The notes under the pieces: generated by a model
Database searches by the model: none
The model's input: the letters and a program-made list of their open reading frames with translations, nothing else
Told to the model about the DNA's origin: nothing
Shown here: piece after piece, positions 8,955 to 17,286 of the stretch
Layout of the letters: the number at the start of each line of letters is the position of its first letter
How positions within the stretch are numbered: position 1 is the stretch's first letter
Assembly: GCA_964523395.1 (NCBI GenBank)
Contig: CAZFXS010000003.1
Span: forward strand, 1-64,000
Reading direction: 5' to 3'
DNA: 64,000 nt
From: JANYJZ01 sp964523395
Lineage (GTDB): Bacteria > Bacteroidota > Ignavibacteria > UBA10030 > SZUA-254
Program-made: the position numbers and the translations under genes

Positions 8955-9839
8955 ATGAATTCAGTCAAACCGATACAGCATCAACCCCAACCGTTGATTG
9001 GCGCACACGAATCAATTGCTGGCGGCGTTTACACAGCGTTTGAACGCGGTAAGCGAGCCGGTTGTCGCACACTGCAAGTGTTTACCAAAAATTCCAATCA
9101 GTGGAATGTTGCACCTCTTTCTGCTAAAGACATCGCAAACTACAAAACTGCGGAATCGGAGTCAAGCATATCTCCTGTCATTGCTCATGATTCGTATCTG
9201 ATCAACCTCTGCGCGAAGGACACACTAATCCTCAGGAAATCCCGCGAAGCGTTTATTGATGAACTGCAACGATGTAACCAATTGGGAATTCCTCTTCTGA
9301 ATTTTCACCCCGGTGCGCACGTAGGGGCAGGTGAAAAGGAAGGGATTGCGCTGATTATTGAATCACTGAACTACGCGCATGAACAAACGAAAAACATCGG
9401 GGTGAAAAGCATCGTTGAAACAACGGCAGGGCAGGGAAGTACACTTGGTTACCGGTTTGAACAATTGCGTGAAATCATTGATGGGGTTGAATCACAGGAA
9501 AGAATGGGTGTCTGCATTGATACATGCCATATATTTGCCGCGGGATATGACATCAGTACCGAACATGGTTACAATGAAACGATGGAGTTGTTCGGTGATA
9601 TCATCGGTTTCGACAAACTGGCGGCTATTCACATGAATGATTCCAAAAAGCCGTTGGGTTCAAGAGTAGACCGGCACGAGCACATCGGGAAAGGCGCAAT
9701 CGGAGAAATGGGGTTCCGATGTATCATGAGGGATGAACGGCTGGTGAATGTTCCGAAGATTCTTGAAACACCAAAGGGGGAAGATTTGCAGGAGGATATC
9801 ATGAACCTTGCGACATTGCTTCGTTTAATGAAGGCATAA
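8955..9839 (+). CDS. nfo: Deoxyribonuclease IV (AP endonuclease Nfo)
   Basis: A 294-residue endonuclease IV. Core motifs are IGAHESIAGG (start of the TIM barrel), NFHPGAH, ETTAGQG, GVCIDTCHIFAAGYD and HMNDSKKPLGSRVDRHEHIGKG, which carry the His/Glu/Asp ligands of the trinuclear zinc site. It cuts the DNA backbone 5' to abasic sites in base-excision repair. The ATG at 8955 adds about 13 residues before the family core (compare the usual start just before IGAH), and an in-frame TTG at 8993 would give a family-length protein, so the exact start is uncertain. It is transcribed away from anmK with almost no space between the two. Confidence 0.95.
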   Translation: MNSVKPIQHQPQPLIGAHESIAGGVYTAFERGKRAGCRTLQVFTKNSNQWNVAPLSAKDIANYKTAESESSISPVIAHDSYLINLCAKDTLILRKSREAFIDELQRCNQLGIPLLNFHPGAHVGAGEKEGIALIIESLNYAHEQTKNIGVKSIVETTAGQGSTLGYRFEQLREIIDGVESQERMGVCIDTCHIFAAGYDISTEHGYNETMELFGDIIGFDKLAAIHMNDSKKPLGSRVDRHEHIGKGAIGEMGFRCIMRDERLVNVPKILETPKGEDLQEDIMNLATLLRLMKA

Positions 9840-9941
9840 TATAATATCAGGCATCCATTTTTTTTGGATTATGAAATAATCTTTGACTTGAAAAGAATAA
9901 TATTTGGATTATATTACACCAGATGTCAGAAATGATTTCCC

Positions 9942-11009
9942 ATGGAAGAGGAATCAACACTTCAGATGAAAGAAATTCTCGCCCGCCATACCCACATCGG
10001 TGATTTATACCTTGAACTCCCGAATAACAAGTTAGAATGTTTTTCCTGTGGTCACCGTTGTCTCATCGGTGACGGAAAAGACGGTATCTGCCGTGTCCGG
10101 TTTAACAGGAACGGAAAATTGTATGTTCCGTGGGGCTACGTCGGGGCCCTGCAGCTTGATCCAATAGAAAAGAAGCCTTTCTTTCACGCGCTTCCCGGAA
10201 GCAAAGCGCTGAGCTTCGGTATGCTGGGATGTGACTATCATTGCGGATATTGTCAAAACTGGATTACCTCTCAGGCGCTCCGCGATCCTGATGCAGTTAT
10301 GCCGCCGCAGAAGATGACCCCTATGGAATTTGTGAGCACGGCACTGCGGTCAGGAGCAAAAGTCGTTACCAGCACCTACAATGAACCTCTTATCACAAGC
10401 GAATGGGGCGTGGAAATTTTAAAAACAGCGAAACACCATGGGTTGACCGCATCCTACGTTTCCAATGGCAATGCTACAAAAGAAGTGTTGGAATATATAC
10501 GCCCGTGGGTAGATCTCTATAAGGTGGATCTGAAAGGATTCAGCGATAAACAATACCGTAAATTAGGAGGGGTGCTGAATAATGTTCTTGATACGATCAG
10601 AAATCTTCATGAAATGAAATTCTGGTTGGAGATAGTAACACTTCTGATTCCCGGATGGAATGATTCGGAATCGGAAATCCGTGATATAGCCAAATTCCTC
10701 GTTTCGGTTTCACCGAATATTCCATGGCATGTTACGGCATTCCATTCTGATTATAAAATGTCAGGTACTGAAAATACGCCGGCGCGGACACTTCTTAAAG
10801 CCGCAGAGATTGGCTCCGAAGAAGGGCTTAATTATGTGTATGCGGGCAATATTCCCGGACATGTCAATCAGTTCGAAAACACATATTGTCATTCCTGCCG
10901 GCAGCTTCTAATTGAACGGAGAGGTTTTTCTGTATTAAAAAATGTATTAATTAACGGATGCTGTCCAAAGTGTACAGCACAGATTCCGGGATATTGGAAA
11001 CAGCGGTAA
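9942..11009 (+). CDS. amrS: AmmeMemoRadiSam-system radical SAM protein (AmrS-like)
   Basis: A 355-residue radical SAM protein. The N-terminal cysteines Cys33, Cys36, Cys40 and Cys50 (ECFSCGHRC ... GIC) form the zinc-like knot typical of AmrS / PflA-like proteins, and the radical SAM CxxxCxxC is Cys97, Cys101, Cys104 (GCDYHCGYC). YNEPLIT and the DLYKVDLKGF segment are characteristic. A C-terminal four-cysteine element (YCHSC ... CCPKC) is also present. The AMMECR1 and Memo partners that name the system are not in this window. The reaction has not been settled for this family to my knowledge. The gene stands alone, about 100 bases after nfo. Confidence 0.88.
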   Translation: MEEESTLQMKEILARHTHIGDLYLELPNNKLECFSCGHRCLIGDGKDGICRVRFNRNGKLYVPWGYVGALQLDPIEKKPFFHALPGSKALSFGMLGCDYHCGYCQNWITSQALRDPDAVMPPQKMTPMEFVSTALRSGAKVVTSTYNEPLITSEWGVEILKTAKHHGLTASYVSNGNATKEVLEYIRPWVDLYKVDLKGFSDKQYRKLGGVLNNVLDTIRNLHEMKFWLEIVTLLIPGWNDSESEIRDIAKFLVSVSPNIPWHVTAFHSDYKMSGTENTPARTLLKAAEIGSEEGLNYVYAGNIPGHVNQFENTYCHSCRQLLIERRGFSVLKNVLINGCCPKCTAQIPGYWKQR

Positions 11010-11067
11010 GTAATATTTTCATTGTTAAATTCTTGTGTAATATTTTTCTTTTCCGTATTATTGAACC

Positions 11068-11916
11068 ATGAAAACGCAGCGTACTCCTAAAAAGAAGCCT
11101 GAAGAAATACAGCGCGATCCTGTTCGCGAGATTTCGCTGTCCCCCGAAGATTGGCAGGAGTTTGAGCACGGTGTGACACTTTTCAACAACGGCAAATTCT
11201 GGAATGCACATGAAGCGTGGGAACTTGTGTGGCAACAGCATACGGAAGACGAGCGTCTTTTTTTTCAGGGACTTATTCAGCTTGCCGCGGCGTACCACCA
11301 GCTGACAGCAAAACAGAATTACAGGGCAATGTTCAATAATTTTGAAAAAGCAGAGGCGAAACTGGAGGTATTTCAGCCGGAGTATCTCGGCATTAATGTC
11401 CTGCCCCTTTTGAAAAGTATCACCGATGGGAAACATGAAATAGACCGCATTCAGAATAACGGCGATTCCGGTTTTAACATCCAGCTTGTTCCGAAAATTC
11501 AGTTTCATAAACCCGGTAACCCGGATCTTCTGGTTGAAATCAAAGATATCCTCCGCAATGATCAATTTCTTGAGGGAGTAAAACTGTACAACGCCGGGTA
11601 TTATTGGGAAGCGCATGAAGCATGGGAAGATGTCTGGAGATCCCAGGAGGGGGACGCAAAGACATTTGTTCAGGGGTTTGTTGAGATTGCCGGCGGCTGC
11701 AGTTTTCTGAAATTAAGCAAGGTTCCGAGCGCGTTGTATCTTTTTGGAAAAGGAATCGAGAAATTTCATCAGTTTGAAAATCTCAATATCGGTTTTCCGC
11801 TGAAACAATTCGTGGGAGAGTTTTCCTCCTCTGTTTATTCCCTGCAGGCACACCCGAATGGCCAATCAGCCGGAAGGCCCGTAAGTTTTCCCCGTATTAC
11901 GCTTACCAAAAAATAA
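11068..11916 (+). CDS. Tandem DUF309 protein
   Basis: A 282-residue protein made of two copies of the DUF309 helical domain. The signature appears twice: GKFWNAHEAWELVW (42-55) followed by FFQGLIQLAAAYHQL, and GYYWEAHEAWEDVW (177-190) followed by FVQGFVEIAGGCSFL. Single-copy DUF309 proteins are usually 100-180 residues, so this is an internal duplication with a 50-residue linker. The conserved His/Glu in AHEAWE could bind metal or a ligand, but no function is established. It begins 58 bases after the radical SAM gene and ends just before a strong terminator. Confidence 0.85.
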   Translation: MKTQRTPKKKPEEIQRDPVREISLSPEDWQEFEHGVTLFNNGKFWNAHEAWELVWQQHTEDERLFFQGLIQLAAAYHQLTAKQNYRAMFNNFEKAEAKLEVFQPEYLGINVLPLLKSITDGKHEIDRIQNNGDSGFNIQLVPKIQFHKPGNPDLLVEIKDILRNDQFLEGVKLYNAGYYWEAHEAWEDVWRSQEGDAKTFVQGFVEIAGGCSFLKLSKVPSALYLFGKGIEKFHQFENLNIGFPLKQFVGEFSSSVYSLQAHPNGQSAGRPVSFPRITLTKK

Positions 11917-11917
11917 A

Positions 11918-11939
11918 AAACCGCGTCTGTGCGCGGTTT
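11918..11939. terminator. Bidirectional rho-independent terminator
   Basis: A perfect 8-bp stem (AAACCGCG with CGCGGTTT) around a 6-base loop. T-rich tracts follow on both strands, so it can end both the DUF309 gene (rightward) and the convergent coiled-coil gene that stops at 11977 (leftward). Confidence 0.85.
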
Positions 11940-11976
11940 ATAATATTTTTCTTTTACGCTCCGTGCTTTCGTGTGT

Positions 11977-13203
11977 TCACGCGCCCTTATCTATTGCCCG
12001 CTGTTGGTCGCTGGTGATGCCAAACTCATTTCTGAGCCGTTCTAGAAATTTTATCGTTTCCGGCTCGGGAGATCCTGATTTTTTTATTTCATGGTACACC
12101 TGAGTATACGCATCGAGGCGGCACTGTGGCTCCAGGGATGCATGTTCAGCGTTGGTAATGTTGCATGCACTCCTGAGCTGTTGCAGCATTGTTGTTAGAA
12201 GAGCATCGGGCAGACCTTCCTTCATGGCAAGGCTAAGGGCCTTCTTATAGCTTTGAAGTCGCACCTCCGCAGGAACAGATTCAGCTTCCTGTAATTTCTG
12301 CTTCCAAAGGTTTCTCTGTTCGGAACGGATACTTTCAAGAAGTTTTTTTGCTTCCGCATGTTCATTAGCCAAAAATTGTATTTTTAAAACCGGGATAATG
12401 GCGTTGTTCCAATCTTTGGCCGCAATGAGTTGTTTGGCTTGCTCAGCGTATTCAGAGAGTTTTTGTTTTTTGGCAATTTCTTTTGCTTCTGCCTCGGCCG
12501 CGCGAATAAGGTCTTCTTCCTGTTTTCGCTGAGCTTCCGCTTCCTGTTTTGCCTTAATCTCATCCTCGAGCTTTTTCCGTGTGAGTTCCTCTGCCTTTTT
12601 ACGTGCCTCCTCTTCCAGTCGTGCGCGCTCTTCTTCAGCAATTTTACGCCGTTGCTCTTCTTCTTTTCTTAATTTTTCTTCTTCCTGTGTTTTACGTCGT
12701 GCTTCCGCTTCAGCTTTGGCGCGCTGAGTTTCTTCATTTTTATGCATCGCATCAAGCTCTAACGCACGTCGACGAAGCTCCTCTTCGGCACGCCGGCGCG
12801 CTTCTTCGGCCTGTTTGCGCGTTTCTTCTTCAGCCTTGCGTTTTTCTTCAAGAAATTTTTTCCTGACCTCTTCCTGGGTCGGATGTGTTTGTGCTTCAGC
12901 CGGTTTCGGAGCGGGTTGCTGTTCTTTTGCTTTACCGCCGCCTGCAGCCGGTTGCTGCGGATGTTGTGCGGGTTCCGCAGGGGGGGGTGGTTGAGGTTTT
13001 TTGGAGCGGACAGCAATAATGCGTTCTTTATACGCATGAGCGTAGAAATTGCCGGGATCGATCTCCAGGCATTTCTCGACCTCCTCAAGAGCAGCTCCGT
13101 ATTCTCCTGACTTCAGAAGTTTATCTGCTTTTTTCAGATATTCTCCTGCCTGTTTCTTCTTTGAGCTGTCCTGCCCCTGTTGCCCTGTTGTTTTGTCCGC
13201 CAA
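11977..13203 (-). CDS. TPR plus charged coiled-coil protein (408 aa)
   Basis: A cytoplasmic-looking protein without signal peptide. Residues 15-60 form a tetratricopeptide unit (AGEYLKKADKLLKSGEYGAALEEV), followed by a Pro/Gln-rich linker (70-110) and a long Glu/Lys/Arg/Ala-rich helix (about 110-245), then a helical C-terminal domain (250-400, with another TPR-like stretch). The long charged helix may be a coiled coil or a single alpha helix. The neighbouring gene at 13306-16155 has the same mix of charged helix and TPR, so the two probably arose by duplication or work together as scaffolds. No catalytic motif is seen; function unknown. Confidence 0.75.
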   Translation of the reverse strand: MADKTTGQQGQDSSKKKQAGEYLKKADKLLKSGEYGAALEEVEKCLEIDPGNFYAHAYKERIIAVRSKKPQPPPPAEPAQHPQQPAAGGGKAKEQQPAPKPAEAQTHPTQEEVRKKFLEEKRKAEEETRKQAEEARRRAEEELRRRALELDAMHKNEETQRAKAEAEARRKTQEEEKLRKEEEQRRKIAEEERARLEEEARKKAEELTRKKLEDEIKAKQEAEAQRKQEEDLIRAAEAEAKEIAKKQKLSEYAEQAKQLIAAKDWNNAIIPVLKIQFLANEHAEAKKLLESIRSEQRNLWKQKLQEAESVPAEVRLQSYKKALSLAMKEGLPDALLTTMLQQLRSACNITNAEHASLEPQCRLDAYTQVYHEIKKSGSPEPETIKFLERLRNEFGITSDQQRAIDKGA

Positions 13204-13305
13204 CGTTGTGTCCTGTTATTTAAAAGATATTACATTAAAATGTTCACACATGATCAATTTTGCAGCGAAAACTTCATAACCTGCTGTCATACTATATACT
13301 TGTGA

Positions 13306-16155
13306 TTACATGGGTTGTCGAATAATCTCTTTAAAATTCGCGTGTTCATACATATTGTAAAAATCTGCATTGAGTAATAAGTCGATCCGGAAACTTAATG
13401 CAACCGCGTCCCGAAGTGTTGCGATGCAACGCTGTTTAAGGTCTTCATCAGTGCTGGAAGTTTTTCGTGAATACATCTGCATCGAATAAACCTGGGCGAC
13501 GCGGTATTTTAATTCAGCATCCGTAGAATCCTTTTGTGTTGCCCTGTGAGCAAAGAGCAGGGCTTCGGGATATTTGCCCAACCGTGTGAGCGTCAGCGCA
13601 AGATGAGACATTGCCGATGTGTTTTCAGGATTTTGCCGTACTTCATCCTGAAGGATGTTTTCGGCAAGTTTTAATATTGTCAGAGATTCCTGAGCCTGGC
13701 CAAGTAGTTGATATAGCCGCGCAAGCCGGTAAAGGCTTATATAGTCCCGGGGATTAGAAGCAATATTATGTCTGTATGATGCAATGACCCGGTCTCCATA
13801 TGTCAGAGTTAATTTCGGGTCCTGGAGGATTGCTTCCGAGAACGGTCCTGCTATATACTGTATTGAATCGCTGACAAAGTAGAGAGCTGTTTCATAATAC
13901 CATATTGCCTCTGCCGTGTTTCCGGAAAGTTGATGAGTTTGACCAAGCAATGTCAGAATTTCCGGATCTCTCGGGCTCAACTTGAATGCGGACTCAAGTT
14001 GAGAAAGTGCTTCTTTAAAGTTGCCGGTTTTAATCCATACTTTTGCTTTTTCAAGGAAAACCGAGCTACTGTTTGGAGATCGCACCTCCGCAGAATCAAA
14101 AAGTCCCAATGCAGTTTTATATTTCTTGTCGAGCGAAGTCAATATGCCAAGGGCAATAAAACCGTCGGGTGAAGAGGGAAGACGTGTTGCGGCATGTTGT
14201 GCCAATCGTACGGCTTCTTCACGTGATGCTAAACGAATCGGCATGCCTTTCTCTAATGAAAGGCCTACAGCCATTGCTTTCCAGGCATCTGCGACAATAA
14301 AATTCTTGTCCTGTTCAGCAGCCTGGTGGAAAAGCTGGTAAGCATTTTCATAATTTTCCCTTGTCGCGCGATGCATGAGCTCTTTGCCGCGGAGGTAAAG
14401 GAAATACGCATTAGGCTCAATTGTTTGAGCAATCGATTTATCCGTCCCTTGACTGTTTAATTGCAGCGCAGTCATAATATCTGAGTAGACCTGACCCGGC
14501 AGAGAAGAAAGATTACTTAATGATTTCGGATAGGAATTTTCCCAGACGGTATTGCCCAGCGAATCCCTCAAGGTGAGATCGAATTTATATGTATCACCTG
14601 AATGTTCTATAGCTCCTCGGAGGATAAAGGTATAACCGAGACTCGAAGCGAGCTGTGAAGGATCTTCTGATCTGTTTGTTAATCCGTACGCTGAACTAAA
14701 ACCAAGTATGTTCACCAGGTCTGAATGTTCGAATTGTCTTGTGACTTCTTCTGCAAGAGATGATCCTAGAATGTCATCTTCCGGGATATTAGCGGTGCTT
14801 CTCCAGGGAAGCGCAGCTATGTTTGGAGTAGTCGAGAATACTTTCTTTTGGAGCTGGAAAAATAACACCGCTGAAACAATTAACGCTCCTGCCACGATTG
14901 CGATGATAAGGAAAACGGGGAGACGGGATTTTGGCTTTTGGAAAATTGCCTGTTCGGTGGATTTTTCCTCGGGTTCCTGAATTACTTTCTCGGTTTCACG
15001 CTTGGGCGTTGACGGCGGATGAATTTTCTCTTCGATTTTCCGTTGTAACTCAAGTGCTGTCGGATTTGCCGGGTCATTCATGAGTGCTTTTGCAACCTCG
15101 GCCCTGGCATTTTCCAGATTTCCTTCTTCCAAAAACTGGGTGGCGCTGACAATCAGGGAAATGATCCGTTGCTCCCGTTCAACTCTTTCGCGCTCGCGAG
15201 CTTCCTGAATAAGAACGCTTTCGCGCTGTTTCTGTTCTTCGCGTCTGATTCTTTCTTTTTCTTCAAGCAGGCGCTGTTCTTCTTGTTTTCGGCGGAGCTC
15301 CTCTTCGATACGTTTGCGTGATTCCTGTTCGATGCGAGCGCGTTCCTCTTCGAATTGCTTTCTTGCAGCCTCTTCTTTTTGCCGCAGCTCTTCCTCGCGC
15401 TGTTTTCGTTCAGCCTCGGCGCGCAATCGGGCCTCTTCTTCAAGTTTCAAACGAAGAGCTTCTTCCTCTTTGCGTTTTCGTTCTTCCTCGAGCTTGCGAA
15501 GTTCTTCCTGGTGCTTACGCTCCTCTTCAGCTTTACGGCGCGCCTCTTCTTCAGCACGTTTGCGTTCAGCTTCTTCGCGTGCTTTTCGTTCTTCTTCCTG
15601 CTTCCGGAGTTCCTCCTGTCGCTTGCGTTCCTCTTCGGCCTTCCGGCGTGCCTCTTCCTCGGCGCGTTTGCGTTCAAGCTCTGCCCTGGCTTTCTTTTCT
15701 TCTTCCTGCTTCCGGAGTTCTTCCTGTCGCTTGCGTTCCTCTTCCGCTTTACGGCGTGCCTCTTCTTCAGCGCGTTTGCGTTCAAGCTCTGCCCTGGCTT
15801 TCTTTTCTTCTTCCTGCTTCCGGAGTTCTTCCTGTCGCTTGCGTTCCTCTTCCGCTTTACGGCGTGCCTCTTCTTCAGCCTTTTTGCGCGAAAGCTGTTC
15901 CTCATGGCGAAGACTTACTCGGCGTTGAATTTCTTTTTGAAGTTTGGCAAGGGTTTCCTCTTCAACCCGTTGAAGAGCCGATTCCTTTTCGGCGCGTTTC
16001 TGGTTGGCCTCATTCAGAAGCTGATTGAATACGCGGTCTTCGTCTTTCCGGAAGGCTTCAAACTGTTCCCGGGCTGCGTCCGAGGCAACAACTTCAAGCT
16101 TCTGAAGCTCGCTTTCAAGGGATTTTTTTTTAACTTCTTCAGCCTTTGACGTCAA
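13306..16155 (-). CDS. Large membrane protein: charged repeat helix, TM segment, TolB-like and TPR domains (949 aa)
   Basis: Layout in order: an N-terminal helix (1-90); an extremely charged segment (about 93-330) with four copies of a 36-residue unit (AEEEARRKAEEERKRQEEL...); a TPR-like pair (330-378); one membrane helix (412-433, LPVFLIIAIVAGALIVSAVLFF minus edges); a region starting IAALPW that resembles the TolB-N / FlgO-type domain found in CadC-like proteins (about 445-570); and a long array of TPRs to the end. The charged half would be cytoplasmic and the TPR half periplasmic. It is likely a scaffold linking the two sides of the inner membrane; function is unknown. Similar in style to the 408-residue neighbour. 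Confidence 0.75.
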   Translation of the reverse strand: MTSKAEEVKKKSLESELQKLEVVASDAAREQFEAFRKDEDRVFNQLLNEANQKRAEKESALQRVEEETLAKLQKEIQRRVSLRHEEQLSRKKAEEEARRKAEEERKRQEELRKQEEEKKARAELERKRAEEEARRKAEEERKRQEELRKQEEEKKARAELERKRAEEEARRKAEEERKRQEELRKQEEERKAREEAERKRAEEEARRKAEEERKHQEELRKLEEERKRKEEEALRLKLEEEARLRAEAERKQREEELRQKEEAARKQFEEERARIEQESRKRIEEELRRKQEEQRLLEEKERIRREEQKQRESVLIQEARERERVEREQRIISLIVSATQFLEEGNLENARAEVAKALMNDPANPTALELQRKIEEKIHPPSTPKRETEKVIQEPEEKSTEQAIFQKPKSRLPVFLIIAIVAGALIVSAVLFFQLQKKVFSTTPNIAALPWRSTANIPEDDILGSSLAEEVTRQFEHSDLVNILGFSSAYGLTNRSEDPSQLASSLGYTFILRGAIEHSGDTYKFDLTLRDSLGNTVWENSYPKSLSNLSSLPGQVYSDIMTALQLNSQGTDKSIAQTIEPNAYFLYLRGKELMHRATRENYENAYQLFHQAAEQDKNFIVADAWKAMAVGLSLEKGMPIRLASREEAVRLAQHAATRLPSSPDGFIALGILTSLDKKYKTALGLFDSAEVRSPNSSSVFLEKAKVWIKTGNFKEALSQLESAFKLSPRDPEILTLLGQTHQLSGNTAEAIWYYETALYFVSDSIQYIAGPFSEAILQDPKLTLTYGDRVIASYRHNIASNPRDYISLYRLARLYQLLGQAQESLTILKLAENILQDEVRQNPENTSAMSHLALTLTRLGKYPEALLFAHRATQKDSTDAELKYRVAQVYSMQMYSRKTSSTDEDLKQRCIATLRDAVALSFRIDLLLNADFYNMYEHANFKEIIRQPM
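15448..15879 (-). repeat. 108-bp in-frame tandem repeats (about four copies)
   Basis: Four head-to-tail units of 108 bases encode the 36-residue charged repeat (residues 93-236 of the 949-residue protein). The first two are nearly identical at DNA level: the same 22-base run begins at 15673 and again at 15781, exactly 108 bases apart. The last copies have diverged. Such repeats can change copy number by recombination. Confidence 0.9.
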
Positions 16156-16195
16156 CTCTCAATTGCTCCTTTTTTCACTCCGGGTTCCTGTTTTA

Positions 16196-16213
16196 CCTGT
16201 TTCATTAAACAGG
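16196..16213. promoter_or_regulatory. Short inverted repeat upstream of the 949-residue gene
   Basis: CCTGTTT - CATT - AAACAGG: a perfect 7-bp stem with a 4-base loop, 41 bases upstream of the minus-strand ATG at 16155. It could be an operator or a hairpin in the leader. There is no T-run, so it is not a terminator. Confidence 0.35.
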
Positions 16214-16370
16214 CAGAATATAGAGAAATGTGTTCCGAATGTCAACAGTTCTGTGATTTGTGTGACGCAGGATAAGTTCTTCATTTTTATGGAATTTATA
16301 GCCTTTGCTTATATGCATGTTTTGCTTTTACCGGCCATGATTACAATCAATATTAGGAAATATTATTAAC

Positions 16371-16402
16371 TGTGCGGATATCAAAAATTTCCTTTATATT
16401 TG
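16371..16402 (+). promoter_or_regulatory. Candidate Bacteroidota-type promoter for queF
   Basis: TATATTTG at 16395-16402 is an exact match to the TAnnTTTG -7 box. Twenty bases upstream (16371-16374) is TGTG, three of four bases of the TTTG -33 box. The queF ATG is 41 bases downstream with AAGGTGGG as ribosome binding site. Confidence 0.5.
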
Positions 16403-16442
16403 GTGTGAATTTTTAAAAGAATTGATAATTAATAAGGTGGGT

Positions 16443-16886
16443 ATGAATAAAAAGACAGGAAAGAAAAAATCATCTTTGCAGACAAAATTTTCAGGTCTCG
16501 ATCGAAGATACGATGTGGAATCGCTCGATTCAATTGATGTTGATGTTCTTGAGACATTTCCTTATGAATATCTGGGAAAAGATATTGTGATCGATATAGA
16601 TACTGATGAGTTTACCGCAGTTTGTCCATATTCTGGGCTTCCTGATTTTGCTATCGTTACGGTGCATTATATCCCCAATAAAAAGATTATTGAATTGCGC
16701 TCGTTTAAATATTATTTGCTCTCCTACAGGAATGTCGGAATTTACCAGGAACATGCCGTAAACCGTATCTTGGAAGACCTTGTCAGGTCATGCTCACCCA
16801 AATGGATGAAGGTGACCGCGGATTATAACATCCGTGGCGGTGTACACACGGTCGCAAGCAGGGAATGGGGAAGGAAACCAAAGTAA
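16443..16886 (+). CDS. queF: NADPH-dependent 7-cyano-7-deazaguanine reductase QueF
   Basis: A 147-residue type I (short) QueF. The catalytic Cys lies in AVCPYSGLPDFA, the segment ELRSFKYYLLSYRN is the family's NADPH/substrate motif, and QEHA follows with the conserved Glu-His. It reduces the nitrile preQ0 to preQ1 in queuosine biosynthesis, cytoplasmic. The frame extends to a TTG at 16422, but the ATG at 16443 has an AAGGTGGG site directly upstream. The other que genes are not in this window. The DUF423 gene follows after one base. Confidence 0.96.
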   Translation: MNKKTGKKKSSLQTKFSGLDRRYDVESLDSIDVDVLETFPYEYLGKDIVIDIDTDEFTAVCPYSGLPDFAIVTVHYIPNKKIIELRSFKYYLLSYRNVGIYQEHAVNRILEDLVRSCSPKWMKVTADYNIRGGVHTVASREWGRKPK

Positions 16887-16887
16887 C

Positions 16888-17277
16888 ATGAATTCAGTAG
16901 CTTCACTTTCAAAAGTATTTCTTATTATTGCTTCCTTCTCGGCATGTACGGCGGTTGCGCTTGGCGCCTTTGCAGCACATATGCTTAAAGATAAATTATC
17001 ACCTGATTTGTTTACAATTTTTGAAGTGGGTGTTCGTTACCACATGTATCACGCACTGGCACTCTTTGTGGTTGCCTGGTGTGTGACACAGTTTTCCTCC
17101 TCAAGTGTTTCCGTGACAGGATGGTTGTTTATTGCCGGGACAGTAGTCTTTTCAGGAAGTCTTTATGTCCTGAGTATGACTGGCATGAGATGGCTTGGTG
17201 CCATTACTCCGCTTGGCGGGATCAGTTTTCTTGCAGGATGGATTTGGCTGGCGTGGTGTGTTTGGAAAGAACTGTAG
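16888..17277 (+). CDS. DUF423 family small membrane protein
   Basis: A 129-residue protein with four hydrophobic helices. The N-terminal GAFAAHMLK and VRYHMYHALAL signatures, plus GSLYVLSMTGMRWLGAITPLGG near the C-terminus, are typical of the DUF423 (YgdD-like) family of inner-membrane proteins, whose function is not known. The frame is open upstream inside queF, but the ATG at 16888 lies one base after the queF stop and gives the family start. Probably translated from the queF transcript. It converges on rnr with a ten-base gap and no visible terminator. Confidence 0.85.
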   Translation: MNSVASLSKVFLIIASFSACTAVALGAFAAHMLKDKLSPDLFTIFEVGVRYHMYHALALFVVAWCVTQFSSSSVSVTGWLFIAGTVVFSGSLYVLSMTGMRWLGAITPLGGISFLAGWIWLAWCVWKEL

Positions 17278-17286
17278 GATTTCTGG

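Noticed and set aside
15314..16149. Three long plus-strand open frames (Ser/Arg-rich, Leu/Val-rich and Phe-rich) opposite the charged-helix gene
   Set aside because: They are antisense readings of the Glu/Lys-rich repeat, which lacks stops on the opposite strand. Composition is extreme, with no domain, and the minus-strand gene explains the region.
16163..16369. 68-codon plus-strand frame between the 949-aa gene and queF
   Set aside because: No ribosome binding site, no domain, and composition typical of AT-rich intergenic DNA.
16370..16442. preQ1 riboswitch before queF
   Set aside because: I looked for the compact H-type pseudoknot with its A-rich tail and C-rich loop, and could not fold one; the stretch is better read as a promoter and leader.
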